From: Absidia repens
Taxonomy: Eukaryota; Mucoromycota; Mucoromycetes; Mucorales; Cunninghamellaceae
Reading direction: 5' to 3'
Length of the DNA: 64,000 nt
NCBI GenBank assembly: GCA_002105175.1
Contig: MCGE01000005.1
Location: 930,001-994,000 of the forward strand
The notes below the pieces were generated by a model. It was not told where the DNA came from. It made no database searches and saw nothing but the letters and a program-made list of their open reading frames with translations. Position 1 is the stretch's first letter. Each line of letters starts with the position of its first letter. This document shows, piece after piece, positions 24,968-35,600 of the stretch. Both the position numbers and the translations under genes were made by a program.

Positions 24968-25872
24968 TCATGATGATATCATATTCAAATGGTCTTCCTT
25001 GATGGTCCCAATAGCAAACTAAACAATAGAGCAGACGGGTCCGTCAGTTCTCTTGAGAGCTTTTTTTTTTTTTATTGAAAAACTGAATAATAAAGAGTCA
25101 ACTTACAATTTCATTAGTGTCAAAAAGAGTGCCAACCAATTTGAATCGTGCTTTTGCATCTTTATGAATTGCCTATGATAAAGAATAAATGGAAAAATTA
25201 CTTTTTTATCTACTAGTGTGTTCGTCGTTTATAAGGGAGTCGGTACCTGATCATCAGTTGAATAACATGGTGGTGTGCTATTAGGGTTATATCGCATATC
25301 GTTTGGTATAGGCTATTACAAAAAAAAAAAAAGGAAGTAACAACATCATTCAATATCTTCAGTACGGTTCATGTGCTTACGTGACTGGGCACACAGTCTT
25401 GTACCGGACCACATCCCCCCTATCTACAAAATAAAGACCAAGGAGTAAGTCAGTATACCTATTACTGTATTACACGCTTCCTATTCTATTTCTTACTCTG
25501 TTTACTGTTGAGGTAACTGCATCTAGAACTTCACCTTTGTACGGTTTTAATACGATTGTTCGGTATATGACGCAAAATTTAGCCAATCCTGATCCAGGTA
25601 AAACCTTGTCTTTACTGAAGTTCAATAAGGAGACCACGATGATAGTGTAGCCAAATCGATCTGAGCATGTTCATTTCATATTTGATTATAATTTGTCTTT
25701 CAGCCGCGTTTGCCTCGATGGTCCAAAGTAAGGTGGATGGAGAGCGATTGTATGTGATAATTCTTTCTACTCATGAAAATCATCAAAAACAGTAAAAAGT
25801 CAGTATTTCACACGACAACCTAATATAAAGCATGTATTCCTTCATCTGTTGGGTACTTACCAAGAAAAACAT
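24968..25872 (-). pseudogene. RPB7: Decayed RPB7-like (RNA polymerase II subunit) gene with two in-frame stops
   Basis: Six exon-like blocks with intact splice borders (25872-25861, 25766-25497, 25419-25381, 25312-25247, 25172-25107, 25018-24968) total 504 nt, about the length of RPB7 (roughly 170 residues). Family blocks are plain: MFFL then KELSHTIALHPPYFGP, TCSDRFGYTIIVVSLLNF, KVLPGSGLAKFCVIYRTIVL, KPYKGEVLDAVTSTVN, IPNDMRYNPNSTPPCYS and LFDTNEIFAIGTIKEDHL. Rpb7 is the Rpb4 partner in the polymerase stalk. Two stops, TAA (25686-25688) and TGA (25671-25673), lie six residues apart, exactly where the family has an aromatic/Leu residue and a Gly before TCS/TCT. No GT-AG intron can remove them. 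The block that should read like MGFFAEVGP is shortened after the third donor, and the C-terminal residues are altered. Introns are kept, so it arose by DNA duplication, not retroposition. The Rpb7 paralogues of polymerases I, III and archaea fit less well. Confidence 0.75.
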
Positions 25873-26510
25873 GATATGTGCTGATTGATAAATATGTCGT
25901 ATAAGAATAAAATCGCAAGAGCAGTTTGGTGCAAAAGAAAAAAAAAAAATACGGACTAGGGAGAAGGGGAGATGACGACATTCATATTATAGAGCTGTAG
26001 TTTCGAGTTTCGCGTAGTTCCATTGGTGAGTGGAGGGAAGATAGGTGATCTTTGAGAGAAAAGGAAACGGTGTCCAGCCGGCGTTTGTTGTGCGGTGAAA
26101 AGGTGAATGCGCTAGCGCTATATGATGACTATATTTTCGATTTCTATTGAGTAAAAGTCGATCAGTTAGAATACGTAAAAGTCGATAGTTCATTTATTTA
26201 TACATACGGACCTTGATGATAATAAAGGAAGGCAAAAGGGCAACAGAAAAAAGAAAGAAAGAAAAAATCTACGGGCCAAAAAAGAATAAGAAGGGAAAGG
26301 GTCCCAAAAGTCACAGAACGTTGGGAATTTCAAATCCAGAGAAGCATAATTTTTTTTTGATTTTTCTCATGCACAAAAAAGAAAAAGGCTCATTTTCGCC
26401 ACCTGGCTTCGTCTATTGCAGAACACACTGATAGACGTTATTTAACTGGTGGTCCTCTTCAATATACAAGAACCTCACTTCCAACGACGCTATCACACCC
26501 TTCCACTTGT
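25873..26510. other. Intergenic region between the RPB7-like pseudogene and the MARCH5-like gene
   Basis: 638 bp between divergent start codons. Purine-rich from 26225 to 26310. It presumably contains the MARCH5-like promoter; a short open frame at 26213-26431 is low complexity and not supported as a gene. Confidence 0.4.
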
Positions 26511-27000
26511 ATGAACAACAGTGTTGACGATTTTTCTAGTGGGGACGAATCAACTTCTTCGTCGTCCTCGTCTACTATTTTGGCCACGAGGACTTTGGAG
26601 AATTCATGTTCGAGCAACATCACTTCTCATCGACGAAAATCCTCAACAAAAACAAAGGCAGCAATACTTACCATGAATTTATCTGGAGAACAAACTAATT
26701 CCTTCTTGCCTTCCTCCTCTCGGTCAACGATCCAACACACCAAACCTTCGGATTCAACTAGTGAAGAGCCAACCAACATTATCATTCAGAACTTAGAACA
26801 AGAACGGCAATGCTGGATTTGCTATGGTGACGAGAGCGATTCTGAAGGTCATTGGGTTTCGCCTTGTCCATGCTCTTTGATAGCTCACGAGAAATGCTTA
26901 CTGGATTGGATTATTGAAAATCAAAAAAGGTCTACTCGAAAGTTGGTAATGCAATTCATCCGTTTTCCTCAGTGATAGGGACTTGTAATAATAGTGAACT

Positions 27001-27037
<37 letters not shown>

Positions 27038-28116
27038 GGCTATGGATGCTAGGTCCGTTGTCCTCAATGCGCATCTTACTATCATTTGGTTGAAAAGTCA
27101 AATTGGTTACTTTTATTTTTTGGTGTCATCGATGAAGTAGTACACACCATCACACCTTATATCACATCCCTTGGCTTGGGTCTCTCTCTTTTGATTGTAA
27201 CGACAACCTATGGTGCATCCTCAGTCATCTTATTATTTGGTACCCAGGAAGGTGAACGTGTCTTAGGGTCGCCGTCCCTCTGGACCTGGAGACAATGGGT
27301 CGGACTTCCTTCTATTCCTTTGGCTTTATTATCAACTAGGTTTCGTTTAGCTGATTCTTTTTTACCTTTCATGACCCTTTTGGTTTTGCGTCTATCATCG
27401 TCCTCGTCAGCATCTTTACCCTTCATTGAATTCAGTTGGCCACCTACTCCACTTGCCACCTTGGGTCTCCTTGCCTGGGTCCGATTGGCCTACAACAATA
27501 TTTATTATGCCGCCCAAGGGCTAATGTCCCGTCAGCTGTCCTTGAATATGGTACAAGATCAACAACGCCGCCGACGTCGTAGCAGCAACAATCAATTAGT
27601 GTTGATGGAGGATGACACCGTCAATCAAATCAGGCCTGACCACACTGCTGCCATCCCGGAGCGGAGTCTAGAGTTGAATATTCTTCTTGGTCGTGGTCCG
27701 CCAAGTATTGGTATGCTATTCATGAGTACTTTACTATGGCCGGTCGTCAGTAATCTCACTGGAACGTAAGTGGAAAATAAAACATAAGGAACCTAAAAGG
27801 ACCACATTGACTAAAACATTATCATTTTATTTTTAGTTGCCTATCGCAAGTAGGTTGGGTTTGTCAACATTTACCTCAACCATTTCATAGAAATGTTTTT
27901 GGCGGCTGTCTCTTTGTTGTGCTAAAGGTAATAAAGTCAATTATTTTCTCGTTTATTCTACTTCTGTTGCTCGTTTTATATTTATATTCCCGCTTCCATT
28001 TCCCTATTTTTTTGTAGGACATCGGAAATCTCATTTACCGGTACCAAAGGGTTCGCCAATACCGGTCACGACGTATTCAAAGTTTCGATGAAATCAAACA
28101 AAATGTGCAGTTATAG
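26511..28116 (+). CDS. MARCH5-like membrane RING-CH E3 ubiquitin ligase
   Basis: Probable membrane-embedded E3 ligase; the closest animal relative, MARCH5/MITOL, sits in the mitochondrial outer membrane and controls fission and protein quality. Four exons (26511-26945, 27053-27765, 27837-27927, 28018-28116) give 445 residues. After a Ser-rich N-terminal tail of about 95 residues comes the RING-CH (C4HC3) finger: C101-W-I-C104, C119-P-C121, H126-x2-C129 and C148-P-Q-C151. At least four hydrophobic segments follow (about 165-200, 230-260, 270-310, 385-440). Blocks shared with MARCH5 beyond the RING are TYGASSVILLFGTQEGERV, VGLPSIPLAL, and the C-terminal GG-x-LFVVLK leading to YQRVRQYRSRRI. The long N-terminal tail is absent in animal MARCH5. 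Doa10/MARCH6 is much larger, so it is unlikely. Localisation is inferred by homology only. Confidence 0.85.
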
Positions 28117-28342
28117 TGTTCCCGATCTTTTCTTCTCTTTCCCTTCTCAACTTCATAATTTTTTTTTGCTTATTATTCAATTCTTAGCTTCTCTATTACT
28201 TCCCCCAATTCCTCAATTTTTTTTCCTTTTCATCCCCCCTTAACATTGTATATTGTATATTGGATGCTTGAAGTCGCCCAATTTTTTTTTTTTTTTCATC
28301 AATAAAAAAAATATTCGCATTCCTCTGAAATGATTTTTTTAG

Positions 28343-28564
28343 TATATGTGTATATGTGTGTATGTGTATGTGTGTATGTGTGTATGTGTGTATGTGTGTA
28401 TGTGTGTATGTGTGTATGTGTGTATGTGTGTATGTGTGTATGTGTGTATGTGTGTATGTGTGTATGTGTGTATGTGTGTATGTGTGTATGTGTGTATGTG
28501 TGTATGTGTGTATGTGTGTATGTGTGTATGTGTGTATGTGTGTATGTGATATGTGTATGTGTAT
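28343..28564. repeat. 8-bp microsatellite array (TGTGTATG)n
   Basis: About 25 nearly perfect units of GTATGTGT over about 220 bp, with slightly irregular ends. It produces spurious open frames (MCVCVYV and THTHIHTY patterns) on both strands. It lies about 230 bp downstream of the MARCH5-like stop. Confidence 0.95.
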
Positions 28565-28673
28565 GAACCTTCAATTTCATTCTTTCAAAAAATTGATATA
28601 CTGGTTCAAAGGGTGAAAGATTTTAAAATTAATAGTTAAAGATAAGCTAGAAATCAGCGAAAAATACTTTATA

Positions 28674-28900
28674 GTGGCTAATACAGAGAGCATGGCATAT
28701 AAACATTTATGTGATTGGTCACGCAGGAATATGGCAGGCCTTGATGATAAAATGATTGAAGACTACCAACCAGTTCCTGGGCTACCAGAGAAAATAGCCA
28801 TAAGCGATGGACTAAAGTTCAAATATTTGGTAGAATGCTCACAAAACAAAATGACATTATTTATTTGTACGATGGGTCAGAGGATGGTTAATAGGAAGGG
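28674..28900 (+). repeat. Non-coding relic shared with 62400-62640
   Basis: The region around GATTGGTCACGCAGGAATAT, the CCAGTTCCTGGGCTACCAGA part, and GATGGGTCAGAGGATG resemble, in the same order, GATTGGTCGAGCAGGAATGT, CTAGTTCCTGGATCTTTAGG and GATGGGTCAAAATATG at 62430-62615. In both places a family A copy in minus orientation follows directly. The frame here is open for 79 codons but has stops in the other copy, so it looks like part of a longer repeat or a captured gene fragment, not a gene. Confidence 0.5.
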
Positions 28901-29600
28901 TATATTTTATTGAAGCACTTTGGTAGATACTAAAACTAAAGACAAAAGGAAGAGCTTCATTGTCGCACGGGCAGGATCTATTGAAGAAGCATGAAGGAGG
29001 CTGTTGTGAGATTTGAAGAATGAACAACACTAATCTAAAGGAGCTGTTGTGGAATGGGAGCTAATAAAATATACAAGGCATGAGAAAGACAAAAAGAGAC
29101 ATCAATTATTGAATCCCAACAATGATGAACACTAATCAAAGAAGGGGTACGGTAATAGAAAACGGGGATCTATTGCACAAGGCATGAGAGAGAGAGAGAC
29201 TAAAAGGACATGGGACAATTTTCACTTGAATATGTAAAAAGAGACAAAATTTATTCGGTTGAATATACAAACTATGGGCAAACTAACACTAAGCTAAGCT
29301 AATGAGCCTAAATAACCGAGCTAATGGCAGTTCTAAATCCTAGATCCAAAATGAAAGGGTTTCCCTATGTATCTTGTAATCCCTATTCTGAAAACCCTTC
29401 TATGCTAGTCCGGACAATAATATTAGTCCAATAAAATTTGATGGAAGGTAAATGATGAAGAAAAAACAGAAAGGAAAAAAAGAAAGAGAGTGCGAAAAAA
29501 ATTAAAATGGGAGTAAATAAAAATTCCACGTGGGTGGACTTTCAATGTTTTGATCTGATTTGCGGTTTTTTTTTTGGGTGTATATTAAAATGGAAAACCT
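28900..29600 (-). repeat. Dispersed repeat family A, copy A4 (long form)
   Basis: Long copy. Plus-strand landmarks are GGTAGATACTAAAACTAAAG (about 28923), GATCTATTGAAGAAGCATGA, TCTATTGCACAAGGCATGAG, AAATTTATTCGGTTGAATAT, ACACTAAGCTAAGCTAATGA, AAATGAAAGGGTTTCCCTAT, ATCTTGTAATCCCTATTCTG, CTTCTATGCTAGTCCGGACA, a purine tract, and the edge AATTCCACGTGGGTGGACTT. A plus-oriented ACTGAATAAAGTATCTG box lies beyond it at about 29932, as at 63697 beyond copy A6. Confidence 0.65.
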
Positions 29601-30776
29601 TTTTAAAAAATCAGCAGCACGTAACCTCATTAACATATTTGTTATCTTCTCATGGCATTAGCCACCATCGTTCAACATTGGTAGCACGATTGCTCCTTTC
29701 TCACGGTGCCTTTTTAGTCAAGATGGAGCAATTTGGACTAGTTTAGTTTACGTTTACCTTCACACCCCTCCCTCTTTGCAAATTTATCCACTTTGCTCGA
29801 GTTAGTTTATCTTGCATTATATTTATTTCACATCAAGAAACCATCTCATCCACCTACCCCCTAATTACATCACTTATAGCTAGCTCTCAAGGTATCATCA
29901 TGAAACTATAATACATAGCTTAGATATGCAACTGAATAAAGTATCTGTTGTCTTTTTTATCTTTGAGTTGTTTCGTTTAATCTGTCTTGTCAAATGTATC
30001 ATACACACACTGTACAGCTCATGCACGTGCCAAAAAAAGAGCTATGTATGTGTGCAAAAAAAAAAAAAAAAAAAAGAAAAAAAAAAGAAAGCCTAGATAG
30101 ATTTGAGGGGGCATCGACAGACCTTGGTGCTCAGGATTCCGTCTACTATACAAAAGAAACTGGTTTCAAAACATTCGTCGTGGTGAACGCATAAAAAAAA
30201 GACAATGAAAGAGCGCATAAAGAAAGAAGCGGTGATAAGCACATAAAAATACGACAATTGGAGCGTACTGGAAGGAGGTATTTAGTTTTACCCATAAACA
30301 TCCTCTAGGAAATATCTTGGTGTTGCAATTCCATAATATCTCAACTAATTGTGACCAGCTTGAAATGGCTAGGACTTCTTTTTTTACACAGTATCAAAAC
30401 GACAAAGCGTCTCCAATCACATAATTTTTGTCCATATTCATCTTTATTATTTACTACGTAATTCAAAGCTTTATTTATTGTCAAGGAATAAGAATAAAAA
30501 CCTAGTCGTGGCATTTTTTAAGTGTTGCTAAACTATACTATATGTGTATATGTATGGGTCCCAGCAGAAAATGCCATTTCTATCTGTCAAATCTTAAGCA
30601 GCACCTATGCCTTTAATGAAACCATAATCAACATAAAAACCAATGTGTTCTTAAAAGATCAAAACATTTTCATTGTGATGCAAAATCAACTAAAAGAGAA
30701 GAGGGGGAGGGGGGGGGGACAGAGACAGGTAAAGTAAAATACTAGAAACTACAAAAAAAAAAAAAACTACAAAAAA
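29601..30776. other. Intergenic, AT-rich, no gene seen
   Basis: Follows repeat copy A4. Contains an A-rich run (30056-30090), a G run (30700-30718) and short frames without similarity. The last part is presumably the 3' flank of the Gln-rich protein gene. Confidence 0.4.
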
Positions 30777-32789
30777 CTATAATTCTACTGAAGATGAAGA
30801 TAAAAACTGATGAAAGTCAACCAAAACGTAAGCGCACTGAGGTACATAATGACCAAAAGATGATAATGTCATTTTGCAATGCTCTCTTAAAGGCCATGCG
30901 TTCATAAAATTGCGGTGTTTACGTTCGTCGTCTAGCATTTGTCGTTGAATATCAATGGGAATATCAAATTCCAGCCCGGAAGAAGATCCATGTAAATGGC
31001 TTACTTTTGATACTGAAAACCGTTGCTGTGTCTTGTGGTGATGATGACGATGTTGATTTGGTGGTACGAGAAGGGATGCCGTCAAAGCAGCTTCCACCAA
31101 TTGTGAAAATGACGCATCTGGGTAATCGTTTGCAGCGCTGTTGTCTCCAAAATAATGACATTCTCTACCAGAATATTGCATATCATTGGCATGGCATGTT
31201 GAGGTGAGTGTAGGAATATGTGATAATTTGCTGCCCATATAGTCAATGTTCCAGCATTTGTTGTTACAATTTCCACAGTTGCTAAACGGATAGTATTGAT
31301 ACAAATGATGCGAGTCGTCTCCATTGCCAATCAGCCCACCTCCCATGGTGTAAATGTCGCCTTCCTTGTCAAGCACGTTAATACTATCCTCCAGTAACTG
31401 AGTTTTATCTGAATTGTTGCTAGCGATCCGAGTGTTCCAAGTTGGGTCAAATGTCATGTTCCTGGTTGCTTTAGTAAAAGTCGATTTTCCTGTCTGCGAT
31501 GGTTCCATTTTCTTTTGCAAAATGTTGTCGACTGGTTGCATCATTTGTTGATTGTCACACGATTGTCGGCTCATGTTTTCATACATCATACCACTGAAGT
31601 CTAATAACAAGGTAATAAACTGTCATCATAAATGTGAGATAGCTACCACGATTGGCTTATGTGTTACCTTTTGGTGTAGCCTGGTTTTTTGGTCTTGTGG
31701 GAGTTGATCTGCCTACGGACTAAGTAAAAATAGAAAACAATCAGTCAATACTAGGGGTTTCGTCCTACCTGAGCAGACTCTTACCTTTTGGGACATAGGT
31801 GCCATGGATAGATTGACTTGTTCAAATTCGCTTCCACATTTTTTTTTAGCTGTCGATAACTTTGCTTCTGATGAGTGATGGTGCTGTGAAGGTGAAGGTT
31901 GTCGTTGGCGCTGTTGCTGTTGTTGTATTTTCTGTTGCTGTTGTTGCCGCTTAGAAGAAGATGTTGCCACAAGAGTGCTGCATCGATCCTTGGGACCCAA
32001 TACGTTAGAAATGCCACGGTACTTTTTTTCCTTGAGTAAGTGGTTCTGATTGGCGGACCGACTTGCTGATATTAGTGATGGGACAAGATTAGAGGGCTTG
32101 TTGTTGGATGTGCTACCGATTGTTTGCGGACGTTGTTGGTTATTGGAAAGTGACGTTTCAAGACCTATGGGAATATCGCCATGATCAAAATCATCATCGT
32201 AATATCCTTCTTTCCAGGTACGTTGAGGCATAAATGTTGGTGGTGTTTTTGATGCTGACCGTGCCGATGTCGAAGGGTGAGTTTGTTTTTGCTGGCAATG
32301 GTGAATTCCGAGACCAATATTTTCGCTTTTTTTAAACTTTACATGACTGTGCTGGTCATGCAAATTTCTTGAAGGTGCTGCTGACGATACAGAGGTATGT
32401 TGCTGTGGAGCCAAAAAGATTTCGTTTTCATTCACATTGAGGGCAAATGGCTGTAATCTTTGTAGCTGGTATAGTTGGTTTGAGTTTTGCAATTCTTGTT
32501 GTCGTTGCCGTTGTCGTTCTTTTCGTTTCTGAGACTTGTGTGAAGCATATCTGTAACTGGCCAGTGGTAAATCGTCAGGATGCCTGAATATATAATCGCT
32601 GATTGAGAGTTTGTCAGAGGGATGACTAGTGGCACTAGAGAATGAGTCGTCAGTATTAGAATTGGGGTCTTCAAAAGGGGGTTGACAATTAAGTTTGCAG
32701 GTTTTGTCACGAAAAGATGTGTGGTTTCCAAGGTTGACGTGATACTGAGAATTGTTGTCATTTGAATCTAGATCTGGCTTCGCCTTCAT
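30777..32789 (-). CDS. Unrecognised Gln/Ser/His-rich protein
   Basis: Three exons (32789-31785, 31719-31668, 31600-30777) join cleanly in frame to 626 residues, with good donors (GTAAGA, GTAACA) and acceptors (TTAG, TTAG), so the gene is probably real. The protein is mostly disordered: Ser/Asn-rich N terminus, a basic segment SQKRKERQRQRQQE (about residue 85), Gln runs (KRQQQQQKIQQQQQRQRQ), and a His run (HRHHHHK) in the C-terminal third. The ordered-looking end contains FDIPIDIQRQMLDDERKHRN, FMNAWPLREHCKMTLSSFGH and VPQCAYVLVDFHQFL. No catalytic domain was recognised; the composition suggests a regulatory or transcription-associated protein, but that is only a guess. The frame is open upstream to 32891, adding a hydrophobic 34-residue extension, but an acceptor-like TTGTATAG just upstream suggests a 5' UTR intron instead. 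Confidence 0.7.
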
Positions 32790-33470
32790 AACGGTTGACG
32801 TATAATCGTGGAAGTTGCTATACAATATACAAAATAATAGCAATGATATAAAGCAGTAAAGATAAAAAGAAAAAAGGGAAAAACAAGTCAAATAAATAAA
32901 AAGCGTGTTTCTTTTTTTCCACTTTAAAACAATGATGGCATTGTTGCATTCAAGTCCCGACTATCACAAAAAAACCTGGACCTAGCTTGTCAAACAAATA
33001 TAATTCAGCCTGTATTTACGCCTTGAACACAAAAAAAAAAATCAGTAGATCTCCCCAATTATTTTATTGAGCAGACGTTTTTATTTTAACAGCATGCTAT
33101 GCAAGTTCTCTAGTGTCAATACTGATCCACACTCGATACATTGACACACCAGTGTGAGTTCCTGAAGGAGGATGCTATTCACGTACGTACTCTGCCGAAA
33201 AAGCCGGAATTTGAATTTTCCAAGTAGTGCGGTCCTGATACATTATAGCTTTGCAAGCACTGTCAGAAAGAAACATTAAAGATAATTACTGCTTTATTTT
33301 ATTCTTTTTTTTTTTTTTTTTTTTTTTTTTTTCGCTCTCTCTTGCACATTATCATCGCGTTATCAATTTTATCAGCCTGTAGAATAGTCTACCGTAATAG
33401 AATGGTTTGTCGAATAGACTATCACATCATAATAGTATGCATATTAGTCTATTACAGTAGAATAGCTTTG
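32790..33470. other. Upstream region of the Gln-rich gene, no other gene seen
   Basis: AT-rich, with a 31-nt T run at 33305-33332 followed by repeats of a CTACCGTAATAGAATAGT type that lead into the family B repeat. Confidence 0.4.
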
Positions 33471-33479
33471 TCACCAATT

Positions 33480-34080
33480 GTTCATTGCAAAATAAACACC
33501 TTTTATTGAATCATGACAGTCAATATAGCTTACAACAGTAGAATAGCCTGCAGCATAGTCTACCGCAATAGAATAGTATGTAGAATAGCCTACCACAATA
33601 GAATAGTATGTAAAATAGCCTATCACAGTAGAATAGCTTTGCCATCCATTGTTCATTGCAAAATGAAAAAAAAGCTTTTATTGAATCATAATAGTCAATA
33701 CTATACTAAAAGGAAAGAAGATGTAGAAATAGGGGCCGCTAATAGTAGTTGAGAGAGGTGCTAGTCTAGATGAATGGTGTAGACGAAGGAACGATGTCAA
33801 ATAAAAAAAAGGGATCTCTAAAAGGGATCTCCAACCTTCTAATGAAGCTTAAACGCACATCATTGAAGCAAATACACATTTTTTTTCAAACAAAGACAAG
33901 GTTTATTGAAGCAGAGATATGTTTTATTGAAGAAAGGTGACATACATGTACTAAGCTAATCAAGACGTTCCAAGTGAATTTTAATGTTCAAGTAAATGTG
34001 TGTGTATTTGAATGGTGGGCTATAGCGTAGAGGCGGTTATTATGGCTGTAGGCTTTAGCTGTGAGCTTATAGGCGTAAAC
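33480..34080 (-). repeat. Dispersed repeat family B, copy B1 (left arm of an inverted pair)
   Basis: Plus-strand landmarks are TTGTTCATTGCAAAATGAAA, AGCTTTTATTGAATCATAAT, GGGGCCGCTAATAGTAGTTG, AAAGGGATCTCCAACCTTCT, AATGAAGCTTAAACGCACAT, TGTTTTATTGAAG repeats and ACATGTACTAAGCTAATCAA. The TTCATTGCAAAAT part and its flanking TAGAATAGCNTNNC units occur twice (33478-33540 and 33645-33700). It is inverted relative to 34440-34890. Confidence 0.6.
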
Positions 34081-34379
34081 TTTAGAGCATTGTGCAATTA
34101 ATTGTATGAGAGATGGATGGTTGGTTTGGTGGCAAAAAATGATTGTATAATATTTCTAAAGATGCATGGAAAATTTGAAGTTGAACGGTTTCGTAGTTCG
34201 TTTTATATAAAGCGAAGAAGAGTATATTGCAGGTTAATTGGATTTTGCAGGCTGTAAAGCCAGATGGGTGTGAATTCAACCGCCGCCGCCGGCAGCCTGG
34301 ATTATTGATCGAGAAAAAAAAATGGGAGCGCAAATCCAAAAAAAAAAGACAAGTCAACGGGAATGAGCCAACATCTGTT

Positions 34380-35090
34380 CACTGTTTTTGGCTCATTGTG
34401 GACCTGGTGGTTTTGGCTTTCTGTTTAGAAATAGTTTAGAAGGGTTTTAGAAAAGGGATTTCAAGAAGCATGGGAAAACCCTTTCATTTTGATTCTAGAA
34501 TCTTGGGGAAATGTCTTGATTAGCTTAGTACATGTATGTCACTTTTCTTCAATAAAGTATATCTCTGCTTCAATAAAACGTATCTCTGCATCAATAAAAC
34601 GTGTCTTTGCTTGAAGAAAAATGTGTATTTGCTTGAATGATGTGCGTTTAAGCTTCATTAGAAGTATGGAGATCCCATTTAGAGATCCCTTTTTTTAGTA
34701 CATCGCTCCTTCTTCTAACACCATTCTTCTAACACCATTCTTCTAGACCAGCACCTCTTTAAACTACTATTAGCGATCTCTATTTACATTTTCTTTCCTT
34801 TTAGTATAGTATTGACTATTATGATTCAATAAAAGCTTTTTTATTTTGCAATGAACAATGGATGGCAAAACCATTCTACTGTGGTAGACTAATCTGCGTA
34901 CTAATGAACATACTATTATACTATTATACTGTTCTACATACTATTCTTGTTTGGTAGTGTATCCCTATAGTGTGGTGATCTATTTTCCAAACCAATTACG
35001 TACCGTAAATGCCTCTACATGCTATAATGTTGTAAGCAATACTGAAGCATAGAGGCTTGTTATTATGGCTGTAGGGCTTCCCGGCTTTGG
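34380..35090 (+). repeat. Dispersed repeat family B, copy B2 (right arm of an inverted pair)
   Basis: Plus-oriented copy with GTTTAGAAGGGTTTTAGAAA, GGGAAAACCCTTTCATTTTG and GATTAGCTTAGTACATGTAT, three or four 20-bp units of the TCAATAAAACGTRTCTCTGC type (34548-34620), TTAAGCTTCATTAGAAG, GATTCAATAAAAGCTTTTTT, and CAATGAACAATGGATGGCAA. It shares the core AAACCCTTTCATTTTG with family A, so B is a subfamily. The end (34970-35090) recurs inverted at 38650-38770. Confidence 0.6.
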
Positions 35091-35284
35091 GTTTGTTTGT
35101 TGACGGGCCTCCCGATTTTTTGTGACGGGATTGAAAATCGAAGCCCGCTCCGCCTGAATTGTTTTTCAAGCGACATCCCCAATTTTCTCTCTCTCTTTCT
35201 CTTTCTCTTTCTCTTTCTTTCTGTCGTATTCCTGGTTCCTGATTAGCAATATTTACAGTATGTCAAAGTATCTATATCATCATC

Positions 35285-35600
35285 ATTTGTCATCATCCAC
35301 ACATATCAGGCACGCAGTTACCCATTGTGTTTCAACAATTGTACCTTGTCACTCTCCAGCATATCCTTATACTGGTTATGTTTCACTTGGTCTACAATCA
35401 AGATCAAAGATTAATAATCTATCTATTCCATAATACACTATTTTATTCCCTCATCTTGAACTCTACCAATAATCCATTATAATCTACAATCATCTATCAT
35501 CATAAATTTATTATTCCAACATCCGCTTCCCCTAACTTTTACTATAAAAACCCACTGTCATTCTATTCAATAAAATCCATATCAATTGTATCACTTATTT
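35285..35600 (+). repeat. Dispersed repeat, inverted copy at 38800-39115
   Basis: Blocks such as TTGTACCTTGTCACTCTCCA, ATTCCATAATACACTATTTT, TACCAATAATCCATTATAAT, AACATCCGCTTCCC and ATAAAAACCCACTGTCATTC occur as reverse complements at 38800-39115 with scattered differences. Non-coding. Confidence 0.6.

Noticed and set aside
25615..25764. A 50-codon open frame (ITYNRSPSTLLWTIEANAAER...) overlapping the RPB7-like exon 2
   Set aside because: It looked protein-like at first, but the neighbouring frame gives the conserved Rpb7 sequence on both sides, so this frame is a shadow.
28299..28616. Open frames with CVCVYV or THTHIHTY repeats
   Set aside because: Pure translation of the 8-bp microsatellite.
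32790..32891. Hydrophobic N-terminal extension (FSLFSFYLYCFISLLLF) of the Gln-rich protein as a signal anchor
   Set aside because: An acceptor-like site follows the hydrophobic stretch and the main protein looks soluble and disordered; probably a 5' UTR intron read as protein. Not fully excluded.
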